DNA of 64,000 nt from Haematococcus lacustris (GCA_030144725.1 JASKMD010000031.1:2947775-3011774), one strand, 5' to 3'. Positions 20,758 to 32,867 are shown, counted from the first letter of the stretch. Made by a program: numbers and translations. Notes: generated by a model from the sequence alone, not told the origin.

Positions 20758-23700
20758 ATGGCCGCCGCAACCATCATCGATGTAGAGGTCATCTTCAATG
20801 TTGGTGGCGGTAGTGAAAGCGACCCGATGAGCATTCATCGCGGCCAAGAGTCATTCACCGCTGAAGCCATGGAAGCGTTTCTTAAGAAAACGGGTAACTT
20901 GTATCGTGTGTCCCTCGATGAAGATCGTGAGCCGGTTCTTGAGGTGCCCTATACCCCAGAGGACTACACCACCATGGCAGGCCTCATGGTTAACCTGGGG
21001 ACCAGCCTGATTACTTGGCGTAATCTGTTTGACACGACCGGCCTAGCGTTCGTGACATGGAGGACTGAGACCGGTGGCATCGTCATCGAGGTGTACCTGT
21101 ACCCCTTGTCCACGTCTCAGCAGGTGAGGTGGCTCCTTGGTGCTTGCCTCATCCCCCCTACATGCATTCAAAGCCTGATGTGGTAGGCGTATGTTGACTT
21201 TGCATGCGATTGTGCAGGGACCTGGTGAGGAACAGGCAGCAGAGCCCCTACTGGACGCCATGTCTCAGGGGGCAGCCAGCGCACAACCTGTCAGCCCACA
21301 GTCAGGTGCCGACAGGGCCTTAGCTCCCCCTGCGGCCCTGAGGAAACAGAAGGATGCCGCTGGCCCCTCGAAAGAGGCAGTCCAACCCCAGCCTCCCAGC
21401 TCAGTAGCTGCAGCAGCAGGACGTAAACCTGGTCCTGCAGCAGCGGTGCATGTGGGAGGGACTAAGCGTGGCTCAGCCCAGGCAGTGAGGCAGGTGTGTG
21501 AATCACAGGGTGCAAGCCTGTGTCTGTACATGTGCACATGTTCCAGCTGTCAGCTGCCCAACACTCCACGGCCTTTGTGTCCCGTTGGCCATGCTGCACC
21601 ATTATGGTGGTCGTGTGTGGCTGCAGCCGGCGGGGGACAGTGGCGATGGCATGGTCGAGACCCAGCCTGTGCGTAAGAGGGTGGCTGGTAGTCGGCGTGC
21701 CGCGGGGTCCCCAGCTGGACCCCATGCTCATGGAGCAGTCGGGAGCAGTGGTGTCAGTAAGGTGTGCTTGTGTGTGTGTGGTACGGTTATGTATTGGGTT
21801 ATGAACCACATGTTACCACATGTTGAACCACATGTTGAGTGTGGCCTTGTATGGTTGCTGATGTAGGCACCGGCAGCTGGCCCCCTCCTTTCCTCCCCGG
21901 CCTCCACATCCTCCCGCAGCATGGGGAAGGGGGAAGTCGGAGGTGGCTCAATGGTGAGTGTGAGTCTGTGTGTGTGGATGTTATTCTTCATTAAGCCTAT
22001 CATTTGCATGGTATGCAGCAAATCCGGCATCATGCTGAATGTGGTGCCTCATGCAGGGCCAGGGGTTCAGATTGGACATCTCCCCGTCCAAAAGGGTCTC
22101 GCTAGCGACACGGCTGTCTGCTAGGAGCATGGTAAGAGTAATTGGCTAGTATCTATGCAGACTCCCCCTGACCTGCTTGTCTTGCCTCGTTCAGCTTACC
22201 GGACTACCTTCGTATTTGCTGTGCAGATCACGAAAGACGCTACCTATTTTGAGGTGAGTGTGGTAAATGAAGACATGCGGATGTATTTTTTTACAATGTC
22301 ACAACCTCACATGTTGTGCTTGTGATGTGTAGGTGTCGGTTGAGAAAGCGGCCAAGGCATTGGCCAGTGCAGCAGTGAGGAAGTGGGGCATGCGGTGCCA
22401 CACGCTCCCGGAGGTGGGTGCATGTGTTATGAGCGGTTCCATAGTAGTCAGCGTTGTAACCCAATACCATGGAGGTCCATGTCTGACTTCATGCAGGGCC
22501 AAGGGTTGTTTATCATACCCGGCTTGTCCCATGGGGACATTGTCAAGTCGGAAAAACTCCCTGAGGAGTTCAAGTGGGATACGCCAGAGGAGTTTTGCAT
22601 CGCGGAAGTGATGAAGGGCTTGTTCAAGGAGTTTGGGACCCTGCCTGCCCCCTACAACGCCTACCAGAGGTTTAAGACCCTGATTAACGAGTGGGTGCCC
22701 GTTGTGTTGTAGGAGTCCCATGACTTGCTGGCCAAGGTGCAGCAGCAGCAGGAGCAGCAGGAGCAGCAGCAGGTGGTGGTGCAGGTAGCCCTGCCAGTTT
22801 GGGTGGCAGCAGGGGTGGTGGTACTCCAAGCAGCAGCCAAGGGTCAGGCCTGAACCCGCCCGCCCCACCCCCTCGGCCAGGGAAGCGGGCCTCACAGGCC
22901 AAGCCCAAGCAGGGCCGGCCAGCCCTCCCCATGGGCCCAACCCTGCCCATGCACCCAGGTACAGGAGCGGCAGCAGCAGGTGCGGCAGCAGCAGCAGCAG
23001 CGGCAGCAACAGTGGCAGCAGCACCAGCAGCAACAGCAGCGGAGGCTTGGGCAGGTGGTGAGGACAGTGATCCAGAGTGGACACGTGTGATCAAACGTGG
23101 TCGCCGAGCTTCACCGCCCAAGCCTGGCCATGGCCGGCCAGCCCTCCCCATGGGCTCAACCCCCCACATGCACCAAGGGGCAGGAGCGGCAGCAGCAGCA
23201 GCAGGTGGAGGTGGAGGTAGCCCAGCAAGTGTGGGTGGCAGCAGAGGTGGTGGTACCCCCAGCAACAGCCAGGGGTCAGATCGCTCCCTCTCCTCCCCGC
23301 CTCGTCCAGGGAGGCATGTTTCACAGCCCAAGCCCAAGCAGGGCCGGCCAGCCCCCCCCATGGGCCCAACCTCCCCCATGCACCCTGGGGCAGGAGCAGC
23401 AGCAGGAGCAGCAGCAGCAGAGACAGGAGCAGCAGCAGCAGCAGCAGGCGCAAGGGCAGCACCATGGTCCAAAGCAGCAGCAGGGTCTGGAGCAGCAGCA
23501 GGAGCAGTAGGAGCAACAGTAACAACACCACCAGCAGCAGCAACAGACCTGTGCCCGCCCCCCCCGGCTCGTATAGGGAAGCGGGCTTCACAGGCCCCAC
23601 CCAGCCAGAGCCGCCCAGCCCCCCACATGCGCCTAGCAGCATCAGGACCAGAAGCAGGAGCAGCAGCAAAGTCAGGAGCAGCAGCAAGGGCAGGAGCAGC

Positions 23701-26700
23701 AGCAGGAGCAGGAGGAGCAGCAGCAGCAGCAGCATGTGGTGCAGGTGGCCCTGCAAGTGCAGGTGGCAGCAGGGGTGGTGGTACCACGAGCAGCAGCCAA
23801 AGGCCAGGCCTCAACCCGCCCGCCCCACCTCGGCAAGGGAAACGTACTTCACAAGGCCAGCCCAGCCAGAGCCACCGAGCCCCCCCCATGCGCATAGCAG
23901 CAGCAGCAGCAGCAGAAGCAGGAGAAGCACATGGTCAGTGTTGGATGCATGGATCAGATCGTTTGGGCACTAGATGTCCAGGACAGCCAAGAAGCACGTG
24001 ACATTGTAATGCATATACTGAGGTGTGGGTCATATCTATAGATATGCTTTGCTGTTGCCATACAGTGTGCTCAAAGCCGTACACCACGGACGATGCCCCC
24101 CCTGCTACAGTTGGGAAAGCTGAGGTAATGCCAAATAGGTCCATGCTAGCCACATATGTCCACACATGATCTTGACATCACATGCCTGATGAACTAACAC
24201 CTATAGACCCAAAAAAATGAGTGGCCAATGCAGGCGCAGCCAGTAGGTCGTGGAGCACTCCACCCATCTCCAAGTGACGCTACCGGACCAGACAAGCATC
24301 AGCAGCTAGAAGCACGTCGAATCAAGGACCTTTTCAACGTAAGCTTACAATGTATGAATTGGTGATGCTAAGCTCAATGAATACGACAACATCTTAATCG
24401 TAGCCAAGACTCATATGATCATTTGCTCCAAGCCATGTGCCTTTGTGCAGGCCGCAAAGGCTGCGTTGCCACCCGGTGGAGGCATGTTCTGGCAACAAGG
24501 ACCTGATGGGTACAAAAGACCCAAATCCATCGACAACAATGTGCTAAGGAAGGCAATTGTGCGCATGAAGGTATGGGCAAGAACACAGTTTAATAGCATG
24601 GGAGTGCAACCTGAGCCTATACTGCAACTGTCTTTGCCAATGTAGTACTTCTTCCACCACCGAGTCGAGCGTGAAGCCACTTGTCTGACCCCAGACCTGG
24701 GCATGGATGTGATGCAAGGAAAAAAGTATGTCACAGGTATATTAGCAAGTGGCCGCCTAACGGCACGCAAGGTGTTTTTCATCCCCATGGGGGGCCGGCT
24801 CATCGCTGTGTACCCGAAGCACGACCTATTCGTGATCTTCTGCCCCAGGGGACAGGTAAAAGGCTTTCAAACCTGTCAAAAACATCAGGTATACGGCTAA
24901 CACATGAATCAAGGCACATAATTGCTTTGGATGGGATGCCGCAGGGCCTTTCAGAGGAGGAGGAGTCTAACTTGTGCGTGTTTTTGAATGCGCACGTCAA
25001 ACAAACGGAATGGGAGGTCATTGATGGGACGTGCCCACTGCAACAGGATGATTGGAGTGATGAGCTACGGTTATTGATCCACATGGAATACTTGTGGCGC
25101 CGAAGCATCAGGTGAGAAAATAGGACAACATGCCTTCAACACAGCAACATGCTTATGCTTGCACACAACCTGATTGCTATCAAACGCCATTTGAGTTAGT
25201 CTAATCTAGCATGCAAACAAGGCCACTGATGCCATAATGCATGTAGGCGGAATTGTGTACGAACTGACATTTGTTATGATGCCAACCGGATGTTAGCTCG
25301 TCAGCGTTTACTGCAGTGTACCCTGGAGACTGTGGGAGAGTGGTGCTCTTTGGTACGTTCCTCAACCCTAGTAAAATAGATGTATGGGTTGCATTACCAC
25401 ATGTGATATGATCAGACTAACCGCTCTTGTGTAAATATGCAGATCGATGTGCACCCCAAGTGGAAGAACAGGGCACCAAGTGACATGGCTGACCCATTGT
25501 CGGTAAGCTATCCGCACCAAATGCATGGTAAGGCAGAGGGTGTTCAGGCAGGTGGACCACAAGGCACATGGCGATTGTCCGCGCTGCAGGACAGTGAGGT
25601 TCCATCACCAGTGCCATCTCCGCCCATGTCCATCGTGTCGCCTGCATCTCCTCCCTCACCGTCACCACCATCATTCCACGACCCTGGACACACCCCCCCT
25701 CAATCCTCTGAGCTGGACAATGGTACTGAATCTCAGCCATCACCGGGGCCCCTCCCCCTTCCAAGCGGTGAGCCCCTAACCCTAGGCCATGTATAGAAAT
25801 GGGGTTCACCATGCATGCATAGTGTCAAATGGTTACTTCACAACATAAGCATCGTGTTGTCGATTGCCAAGGGGAGATGGATGGATGTGTGTGCAGGTGT
25901 AGGGGGAATATGAACTGAGGTAGAAGAGTGTGAGATAGGGTTATCACTCATTTGCATTGATCCTCACCATCATGCTTCACTTGTACATGACCCCTCAGGA
26001 CACCAAGCTGTTTTGTCTGGGTCTACAAGCGAAGGGCGCTCGCTATCTTTCCCTTCTCTCCCCATCCCAGCAGCTACCCCCCATCCCCTCATCAAGCCAT
26101 TCAGCGCACCTCCAGCCCATACCCCAGCGCCGGCAACAGACACAGCAACAGCATCAGCCCCTGAGCCAGCCCCTGCCCCTGCCCCTGCCCCTCCCCCTGC
26201 CCCTGCCCCTGCCCCTGCCCCTGCCCCTGCCCCTGCCCCTGCCCCTGCCCCTGCCCCTGCCCCTGCCCCTGCCCCTGCCCCTGCCCCTGCCCCTGCCCCT
26301 GCGCCTGCCCCTGCCCCTGCCCCTGCCCCTGCCCCTGCCCCTGCCCCTGCCCCTGCCCCTGCCCCTGCCCCTGCCCCTGCCCCTGCCCCTGCCCCTGCCC
26401 CTGCCCCTGCCCCTGCCCCTGCCCCTGCCCCTGCCCCTGCCCCTGCCCCTGCCCCTGCCCCTGCCCCTGCCCCTGCCCCTGCCCTTGCCCCTGCCCCTGC
26501 CCCTGCGTGTGACCCAGCCCCAGCCCCAGCCCCAACCTCAGCACCACCCACTGGCGCAACGCCGATCTCAGGCCTAGTCCATGCTCCTGCCCATGCCCTT
26601 CTCCATGGCACCGCCCCAGCCTCAGCTACCAGCCCAGTAGCAGCAGCGGCACCAGCAGAGGCACCAGCACCAGCACCGACACCAGCACCAGCATCTGCCC

Positions 26701-29700
26701 CTGCCCCAGCCCCTACCTGTACCCCAGCCCATGTCACAGCCCCAGCCCCTGCCCCAGCAGCCCCTGCCCCAGCAGCCCCTGCCCCAGCAGCCCCTGCCCC
26801 TGCCCCAGCAGCACCTTCCCCAGCAGCCCCTGCCCCAGCAGCACCTTGCCCAGCAGCCCCTGCCCCAGCAGCCCCTGGCCCAGCAGCCCCTGCTCCAGCA
26901 GCCCCTGCCCCAGGCCCAGCAGCCCCTGCCCCAGCAGCCCCTGCCCCAGCAGCCCCTGCCCCTGCCCCAGCAGCCCCCGCTCCAGCAGCCCCTGCCCCAG
27001 CTGCCCCTGAATCAGCAGCCCCTGCCCCAGCAGCCCCTGCCCCTGCCCCAGCTGCACCTTCCCCAGCAGCCCCTGCCCCAGCAGCCCCCGCCCAAGCAGC
27101 CCCTGCCCCAGCTGCCCCTGAATCAGCAGCCCCTGCCCCAGCAGCCCCCGCCCCAGCAGCCCCTGCCCCAGCTGCCCCTGAATCAGCAGCCCCTGCCCCA
27201 GCTGCCCCTGCCCCAGCAGCCCCTGCCACTGCCCCAGCAGCCCCTGCCCCAGCAGCCCCTAACCCTGCCCCAGCAGCCCCTGCCCCTGCCCCAGCTGCCC
27301 CTGAATCAGCAGCCCCTGCCCCAGCAGCCCCCGCCCCAGCAGCCCCTGCCCCAGCTGCCCCTGAATCAGCAGCCCCTGCCCCAGCTGCCCCTGCCCCAGC
27401 AGCCCCTGCCACTGCCCCAGCAGCCCCTGCCCCAGCAGCCCCTAACCCTGCCCCAGCAGCCCCTGCCCCTGCCCCAGCTGCCCCTGACCCAGCAGCCCCT
27501 GCCTCAGCAGCCCCTGCCCCAGCAGACCCTGCCACTGCCACTGCCCCAGCGCCTGCCACAGCAGCCCCAGACCCTGCCCAAGCAGACCCCGCCACAGGTA
27601 AGGATGTATATATGTACACATTACAAAAAACATGCTAATAAGCCATGTCACGTCCATGCGCACATATGTTCCCACAGCAGCCATGAGTAGGCTCTTAAAG
27701 TAACCCAGTCAAAGCATAACGCCACGACTTTCACAGCGTACAGTGTCTTGCACGCAGTGGACGTGAACCGGCTGATAAACACGGTTCTGCATCTTGATGA
27801 GCGCCAGAACCGGGAGGTCGCGTACGGACAGGCTGCATGGCATGCAGTATCTCAGTTGCAGAAGGCTGTAGGCGATGCAATGGTGGAGCTGCATCAGCGG
27901 CAGCGCGCGGCATTTCAGCAGCAGCAGCAGGAGCTTGAGCGGCAGTTGAGGCAGCAGAATGACACCGTGCTCATGCTGCAGCAGCAGTTACAGGCATCTG
28001 AGAAGGCAAGGGCCCAGATGCTGCAGCAGGAGAAGCAGCAGCAGCAACAGCTGGAGCAGCTGTCAGCCAGTGTAGCTTCCTTGTTAAAGGTAAGACAATC
28101 ATGCATCAGTAAGACTATAGAAAATTAACGACCACGGTTTAGGCAACCGCCATGTGGTCATTCAGTGCATCATTTGTTTTACCTGATCGCATGTGTCGAT
28201 ATCACTGGATGAGCATCATGGCACATGCAGGGAACAGGGCCCCAGCTGCGTGTTGATGATCAGGCGCAGCCTCCAAAGCCAGCTGCTACCGCCACAAAGA
28301 AGGCCCAAGCACAAGCCAGAACCACCGCCACTCGACAGCAGGTGGGCTATAATATCTCCAAGAAACTGCATAGACAACAATGTCATTCATGCACCATTTA
28401 GAATACTTGATCGCATGTGTCGATATCACTGGATGAGCATCATGGCACATGCAGAGAACAGGTCCCCAGCTGCGTCCTGTTGCTCAAGAGCCGCCCCCAC
28501 AGCCACCTGCTACCGCCACGAGGAAGGCCAAAGCACCACCAAGAAGACCAGCCACTCGACAGCAGGTACGGTATAATATCACACAGAGACTGTATAGACA
28601 ACAATGACTTACTCATAACGCGTTAATCTGAAATGTATTGCAGACGGCAAGAAAACCAGCCGCTCCAGCCACAACAACAAGCGCGGGACGTAAGCAAGGC
28701 AGAAGTGGCAAACAAGTGGACAAGAGCAAGAAGGTGAAGCCCGCATGAAAACAAAATCAAAGCCCTAACCCTAACCCTAGCCCCATCCCTAGCCCTAGCC
28801 CTAGCCCTAGCCCTAGCCCTAGCCCTAGCCCTAGCCCTAGCCCTAGCCCTAGCCCTAGCCCTAGCCCTAGCCCTAGCCCTAGCCCTAGCCCTAGCCCTAG
28901 CCCTAGCCCTAGCCATAGCCCTAGCCCTAGCCCTAGCACTAGCCCTAGCCCTAGCCCTAGCCCTAGCCCTAACCACACCCCATTCCTTGCGTCTATGAGG
29001 AACATTGTGTATGACTGCAGGCGACTGTTTGGCGGCCTTGCGATTACGCCAATGGCAAGGCTGTGGTCAAAGAGTTCACCCCTGGGCAGGCTGATCAGTG
29101 GCGTGCGGCAGTGCTTGAGCTGGGTGTTGCCTTGACCCGCCTCCCCGCCAGCCTTCATCCAACGGCTAAGGAGGACTGGGCATTGCAGCTCCTCAGCTTG
29201 GTGTTTGGCCATGCCATCTTCAACGACATCCCCCTCACGGAAGCATATGGTTGGCCAGTCGTCAGCAAAAAGAAGCTGGCCGTGCAATACAGCACCGGCC
29301 AGCGCCTGCAGATGCCCTTTACCACGGCGACTGCAGATGGCAGCCTGCCAGACGAGGTCTCCATGTCAGGGTGCTGGACAGCCCGCTCCTTACGCATCCT
29401 GAAAAAGGCGCAAACCACAGCAGCTCAGAACAATGCAGCAGGCGAAGCAGCACGGACCCAGTTGACGAAGTATGCCACAGCAATCAGAATTGCTCGCCCT
29501 TACCTCGAAAGGCTACAGCAGCATGCTTCACAGCTCTCCCAGGTCACCCTCAGAGGGGGTACAGTGTTGACCAACGACACCATGCATGGTCGTGCCGTCA
29601 GATCTGTGGACATGGCCCTCACAAAGGCCACAGGTCTGGTGGCAGCCCAGGCTTTGCATGTGGACGTCAACCCAGACCCTTCCCTCTCAATCCCCCCCCC

Positions 29701-30571
29701 CTCAACAACAGCAGCGACAACCGCAGCAGCACCCCAGACCAGCAGCCCTCCCCCACAAGCCGTTCCCTCCACCACAGTGCCTGCTGCGTCTTCAGCAGCA
29801 ACCCCCGCAGCCCCCCCCAGGATCATTTGGGGGCGAGATGGTCTGGTGATGATCATCGCTGTTGGAGTGACGCAGGTGCTGGTCAGCCCAGGCAGCCATG
29901 TGCAGGTGTTGAAAGTGGAGAAATACCACACGGGGCAGATCACAGCAGCAGCCTTGAAGAAGGCCATGAAGGCGATGCCATTGATGCAGGTCTACAGGGT
30001 GACCTTACAGCCGGGTGAGGTGTTGGGGATGCGCGGCTACACGGTCCATGCAGGGGATTGGGGCCTCCCGGGCAATGCTTCCACAAGAGTGCACTTCTAC
30101 GGCAGCGAGGGCTACATCAACAATGCCACCTGCTTCCTGTCCATGTTGGACGTGGAGTTTGTGCACAAATGTCAGCCCACCAGTCACCCTCAGCGTCGTC
30201 AGCAGCATGTCCACTGGCCAGAGGGGTTAGGGCCATTAAATGGAGGTGTTTATGTGCAACCTGAGCCTTATGAGCGGCCGGCCCAAGCACCGGTGGACGC
30301 CCAGTGGAACAAAGACTGGGCGTTGGGTGAGGAGGACGTGCAAGAAGAGTTGGGCAAACTGTTGGCTCATTGGGATGAGTCTATGGCTGCTGAGGCGGCA
30401 GAGGCATCTGATGAGGGGGAGCAGCCTAAAAAAGGAAAGGTGGCACAGAAGGAAGTAGAGGCACTAGATGGAGAGGAGGCAGAGGAGGCTGAGGAGGCAG
30501 ATGAGACAGAGGAGGCAGATGAGACAGAGGAGGCAGAGGAGGGAGAGTCGGACGATGATGAGGAGGTGTAG
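20758..30571 (+). CDS. long multi-exon gene ending in a 2OG-Fe(II) dioxygenase domain
   Basis: Exons with mutually consistent phases: 24066-24124, 24207-24338, 24451-24570, 24646-24855, 24945-25111, 25247-25352, 25443-25502, 25590-25767, 25999-27597, 27737-28089, 28231-28341, 28455-28565, 28644-28733, 29021-30571. Upstream are a good first exon (20758-21123), another (21218-21493), several small ones, and a large exon from ~22785 to 23933. Joining across 22690-22790 is unresolved, so two genes are possible. The order is a novel N-terminus; five Pro/basic repeats with GKRxSQ and GRPA (AT-hook-like); an unknown folded domain (24.2-25.4 kb); an Ala-Pro tract of over 500 residues; a Gln-rich coiled coil; a duplicated 37-residue basic exon; then a C-terminal domain with HVD (H199, D201 counting from codon 29063), VHAGDWG (H329) and STRVHFY (R342), the HxD...H...R signature of these oxygenases, and a Glu/Asp-rich tail. 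TGTAA follows at 30728. A TET/JBP-type role on DNA bases is inference. Confidence 0.7.
26160..26508. repeat. CCCCTG hexamer repeat coding for Ala-Pro
   Basis: Nearly 60 tandem copies of CCCCTG within the 25999-27597 exon, read as Pro-Ala. From 26750 to 27590 it gives way to a looser CCCCAGCAGCCCCTGC repeat. Phase at both exon ends is kept, which favours real coding use. Long frames on the opposite strand are shadows. Confidence 0.85.
28231..28565 (+). repeat. tandemly duplicated 111-nt exon with its intron
   Basis: Exons 28231-28341 and 28455-28565 are both exactly 111 nt, encode related 37-residue basic segments ending ATRQQ, and are each preceded by nearly identical intron sequence (GTGTCGATATCACTGGATGA). 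This is an in-frame exon duplication of about 224 bp. Confidence 0.85.
28760..28975. repeat. CCCTAG hexamer array in the dioxygenase-gene intron
   Basis: The intron 28734-29020 starts with two CCCTAA units and continues as about 33 CCCTAG units. Splicing it out joins exons 28644-28733 and 29021-30571 in phase 0. If read through, a TGA follows at about 28746. Confidence 0.9.
29021..30571 (+). CDS. dioxygenase-domain exon (last exon of the 20758 gene)
   Basis: Listed separately because it holds the enzymatic part. It enters in phase 0 after ATGACTGCAG. Counting from codon 29063: a helical N-terminal half (1-190), HVD at 199-201, a Ser/Thr/Pro/Ala-rich insert (205-250), beta strands [14 protein letters not shown], then [17 protein letters not shown] with H329 and R342 thirteen residues later. 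This matches the cupin-fold Fe(II)/2OG site. The insert between HVD and the strand is unusually long. The last ~100 residues are very acidic (EEAEEA and DETEEA repeats). An inactive or differently specialised member cannot be excluded. Confidence 0.7.
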   Translation, partial: ATVWRPCDYANGKAVVKEFTPGQADQWRAAVLELGVALTRLPASLHPTAKEDWALQLLSLVFGHAIFNDIPLTEAYGWPVVSKKKLAVQYSTGQRLQMPFTTATADGSLPDEVSMSGCWTARSLRILKKAQTTAAQNNAAGEAARTQLTKYATAIRIARPYLERLQQHASQLSQVTLRGGTVLTNDTMHGRAVRSVDMALTKATGLVAAQALHVDVNPDPSLSIPPPSTTAATTAAAPQTSSPPPQAVPSTTVPAASSAATPAAPPRIIWGRDGLVMIIAVGVTQVLVSPGSHVQVLKVEKYHTGQITAAALKKAMKAMPLMQVYRVTLQPGEVLGMRGYTVHAGDWGLPGNASTRVHFYGSEGYINNATCFLSMLDVEFVHKCQPTSHPQRRQQHVHWPEGLGPLNGGVYVQPEPYERPAQAPVDAQWNKDWALGEEDVQEELGKLLAHWDESMAAEAAEASDEGEQPKKGKVAQKEVEALDGEEAEEAEEADETEEADETEEAEEGESDDDEEV

Positions 30572-30809
30572 CATGAATGACGTTATGATGGTGTGTGTTG
30601 GAATCATGGCGACATTGTTTCAAAAACACCATATCTGAGTCTATAACAGGCTACAATACTGGACACCATTATAGTACTGCAGGTGGATACGTTGTTAACA
30701 ATGGTATCACTGGTCGGTTTGGACGGTTGTAAACGGCGAGGCAAAGGCGCTGGCGCGGGACACCTCAAGACCGAGGCAAGCGGGCACGGAGCGTACGCTG
30801 CGATGCCTA

Positions 30810-31026
30810 CAGTACTGTAGACATCTACAGTACTGTAGATGTCTACAGTACTGTAGATGTCTACAGTACTGTAGGCATCTACAGTACTGTAGACATCTAT
30901 AGTGCTGTAAATGACCTCTCGAGGTACCTCGAGGTGTCTACAGTACTGTAGATCTCTACAGTACTGTAGACATCTACAGTACTGTAGATGTCTACAGTAC
31001 TGTAAATGTCTACAGTACTGTAGAAG
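30810..31026. repeat. palindrome array 3, ~11 copies
   Basis: CTACAGTACTGTAG units at 18-bp spacing, interrupted at about 30905-30935 by a degenerate unit and the palindrome-like CTCGAGGTACCTCGAG. They lie just downstream of the dioxygenase gene's TGTAA (30728). Confidence 0.9.
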
Positions 31027-31030
31027 TAAT

Positions 31031-31190
31031 GGATAATCGGCGGGCCGAGTACATTATGCGAAAATAATGGACGAGTCCGAGGCGAGGCGGCCATATACAC
31101 CGAGGCGCAGCCGAGGTGTATATGGCCGCGGAGACGAGGACGAGTCCATTAGATTCGCGTAATGTGCGAGGTAGAGGCGATTATCTGGTA
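31031..31190. repeat. imperfect hairpin, MITE-like
   Basis: GATAATCG near 31033 pairs with CGATTATC near 31185, and the arms continue inward through ACATTATGCG/CGCGTAATGT, GGACGAGTCC on both sides, and CCATATACACC/GGTGTATATGG around 31090-31126. The arms are about 70 bp and imperfect. No clear target duplication is seen. Confidence 0.6.
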
Positions 31191-31205
31191 TATCTGAAGT
31201 GCTCG

Positions 31206-31318
31206 CGGCAATTATACAAAAGGGCACCCCGCGGCCCGGCAAATATACAAAAGTGCTCCCCGCGGCGCGGCAATTATACAAAAGCGCACCCCGCGGCCCG
31301 TCAATTATACAAAAGCGA
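31206..31318. repeat. ~36-bp tandem repeat (ATTATACAAAAG), four copies
   Basis: Four near-copies of a unit containing ATTATACAAAAG and CCCCGCGG, upstream of the third gene of the element. Confidence 0.75.
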
Positions 31319-31633
31319 AGCTTCCTAGTGAACTGTATTGATAGCATGCGGCGTTTGGCAGTTGCACCCCAACGATTCTGTCCGACTCGCAGCTCGCAAC
31401 CCGAAGCTCTCATGCCAGGCTGGCAATATAGACATATACCCTTATCCGCCCATTCCTCGCTCTCCAGCTACCCAGCCGCATCTTAACTATTGCGGGGGCC
31501 GATCTCTTTCCCGTCTAGAGCTGGTCGGCTTGCAAGTCGCGGCTTGCAGGTTGCACGTGCAAGCCATAATGTGTGACATAGGTCAAAGGTTAGCTCCCCG
31601 TGTCTCGCTGGCACTCCATTCCCCAGCGCAGTC

Positions 31634-32867
31634 ATGCAGTCTAGTACCATCACCGCAACATCAGGCCGCAGGTCCGGTGGATCCGTTGTGAGCTCAGGGC
31701 CGTCGAACAATACCACACCAGCCATCTTCACGCTGTTGGGGCGAAGCCTTCACAAACCCGCCGTTACGACAGCAGCAACAACGATGTTGCCAATGCCGCC
31801 GCGCCGCTCTGGGCGTGTAACTGGTCAAGATGGTCAACGACAGATGGCGCCCGCAGCACAAGCCCCAGCCACTGATGCAGCCGCTGATGCCGCAGCTCCT
31901 ACTGCTGTGCTGGTGCCCGCCCCAACAGGAGTGCCAGCCCCAGCCCCTGCCACAGCGCCAGCCCCCGACGACGACGACGACGACGTCGACGATGCTCTAC
32001 TGGCGCAGTTGTATGATGACCCATCAACAGCTGCTTTGAAGCAACGCGGGGGCATGTCGGAGGCCACCAAGTTAGCAACGGAGTCGGCTTTGAGCTCAAC
32101 CTACGCATTTTGGCAAGCTACCCTGAGAGATGGAAAGTTTCCGGTCTCCGGGGACGTCCCAACATCAGTCCAGGCAAGAGAAAGCATGTAGAGCAATAGT
32201 TGCACATGTAGATATCTTCAAACCTATGCATTACTGACATCAACTTCGTCTCTGCCGTTTGCAGCTAGCAGTGATGAAGAAGTTTCTTGGTGACGCCATC
32301 CTGGAAGCACCAGCTGACAGGGCAAAACACTTTCATGATGCCTACTACAAGACCCCCAAGCTATTGTGTGCAGTCATGTCCATCTTTGTGCCAAGTAGGT
32401 GATGCTACATCATACATGTTTACTGCCCATGTTCGTTGCACCCAGCCCATCCTTGTTTTTGCACCTTCTGCATGTCACAAACATGACTTGTTAAAATTGC
32501 AGATGCTCGCAACGTCAAGAGCAAGGGCAAGTTCAATGCTCGGTCGATATCTTTGCGCATCACCAACCTGCAGCGTGCCATCATTTTCGCCCTACCCTCA
32601 CATGGCCAGCGCGGCGCCCTACCCTCACACAGCCAGCGCGGCGCCCTACCCCCACCCTCACATGGCCAGCGCGGCGCCCTACCCTCACATGGCCAGCGTG
32701 GCGCCCTACCCTCATATGGCCAGCGCGGCGCCCTATCCCCACCCCCACATGGCCAGCACATCACTCTGTGCACCATCCCCTTATTTGCACCCTCCAGCCC
32801 CTGGGTACACAGTATCAACTTTCTACTATGCATGAGTTGCTGTGAAATAATGAGGTCGTTGTATTGA
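31634..32867 (+). CDS. third gene of the giant element, unknown function
   Basis: Exons 31634-32173, 32265-32394 and 32503-32867 join in phase, giving about 345 residues. The first intron uses a GC donor (CAG|GCAAGA), the second GT. The protein starts Ser/Thr/Ala-rich with a basic RRSGR, then an Ala/Pro linker, an Asp-rich run, a helical region (from LAQLYDD through FWQATLRDGKFPVSG and AVMKKFLGDAI to KSKGKFNARSISLRITNLQ) that looks like a compact folded domain, and a C-terminal stretch of repeats with SHGQRGALP from a 27-bp-like tandem repeat (32590-32760). TGTAA lies at 32931, 64 nt past the stop. No family is recognised. By position it could be an accessory DNA-binding protein of the TNPA kind, but that is a guess. 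Confidence 0.55.

Noticed and set aside
25970..27619. Gly/Ala-rich minus-strand frame of ~550 codons
   Set aside because: Shadow of the Ala-Pro exon on the plus strand, which has matching splice phases.
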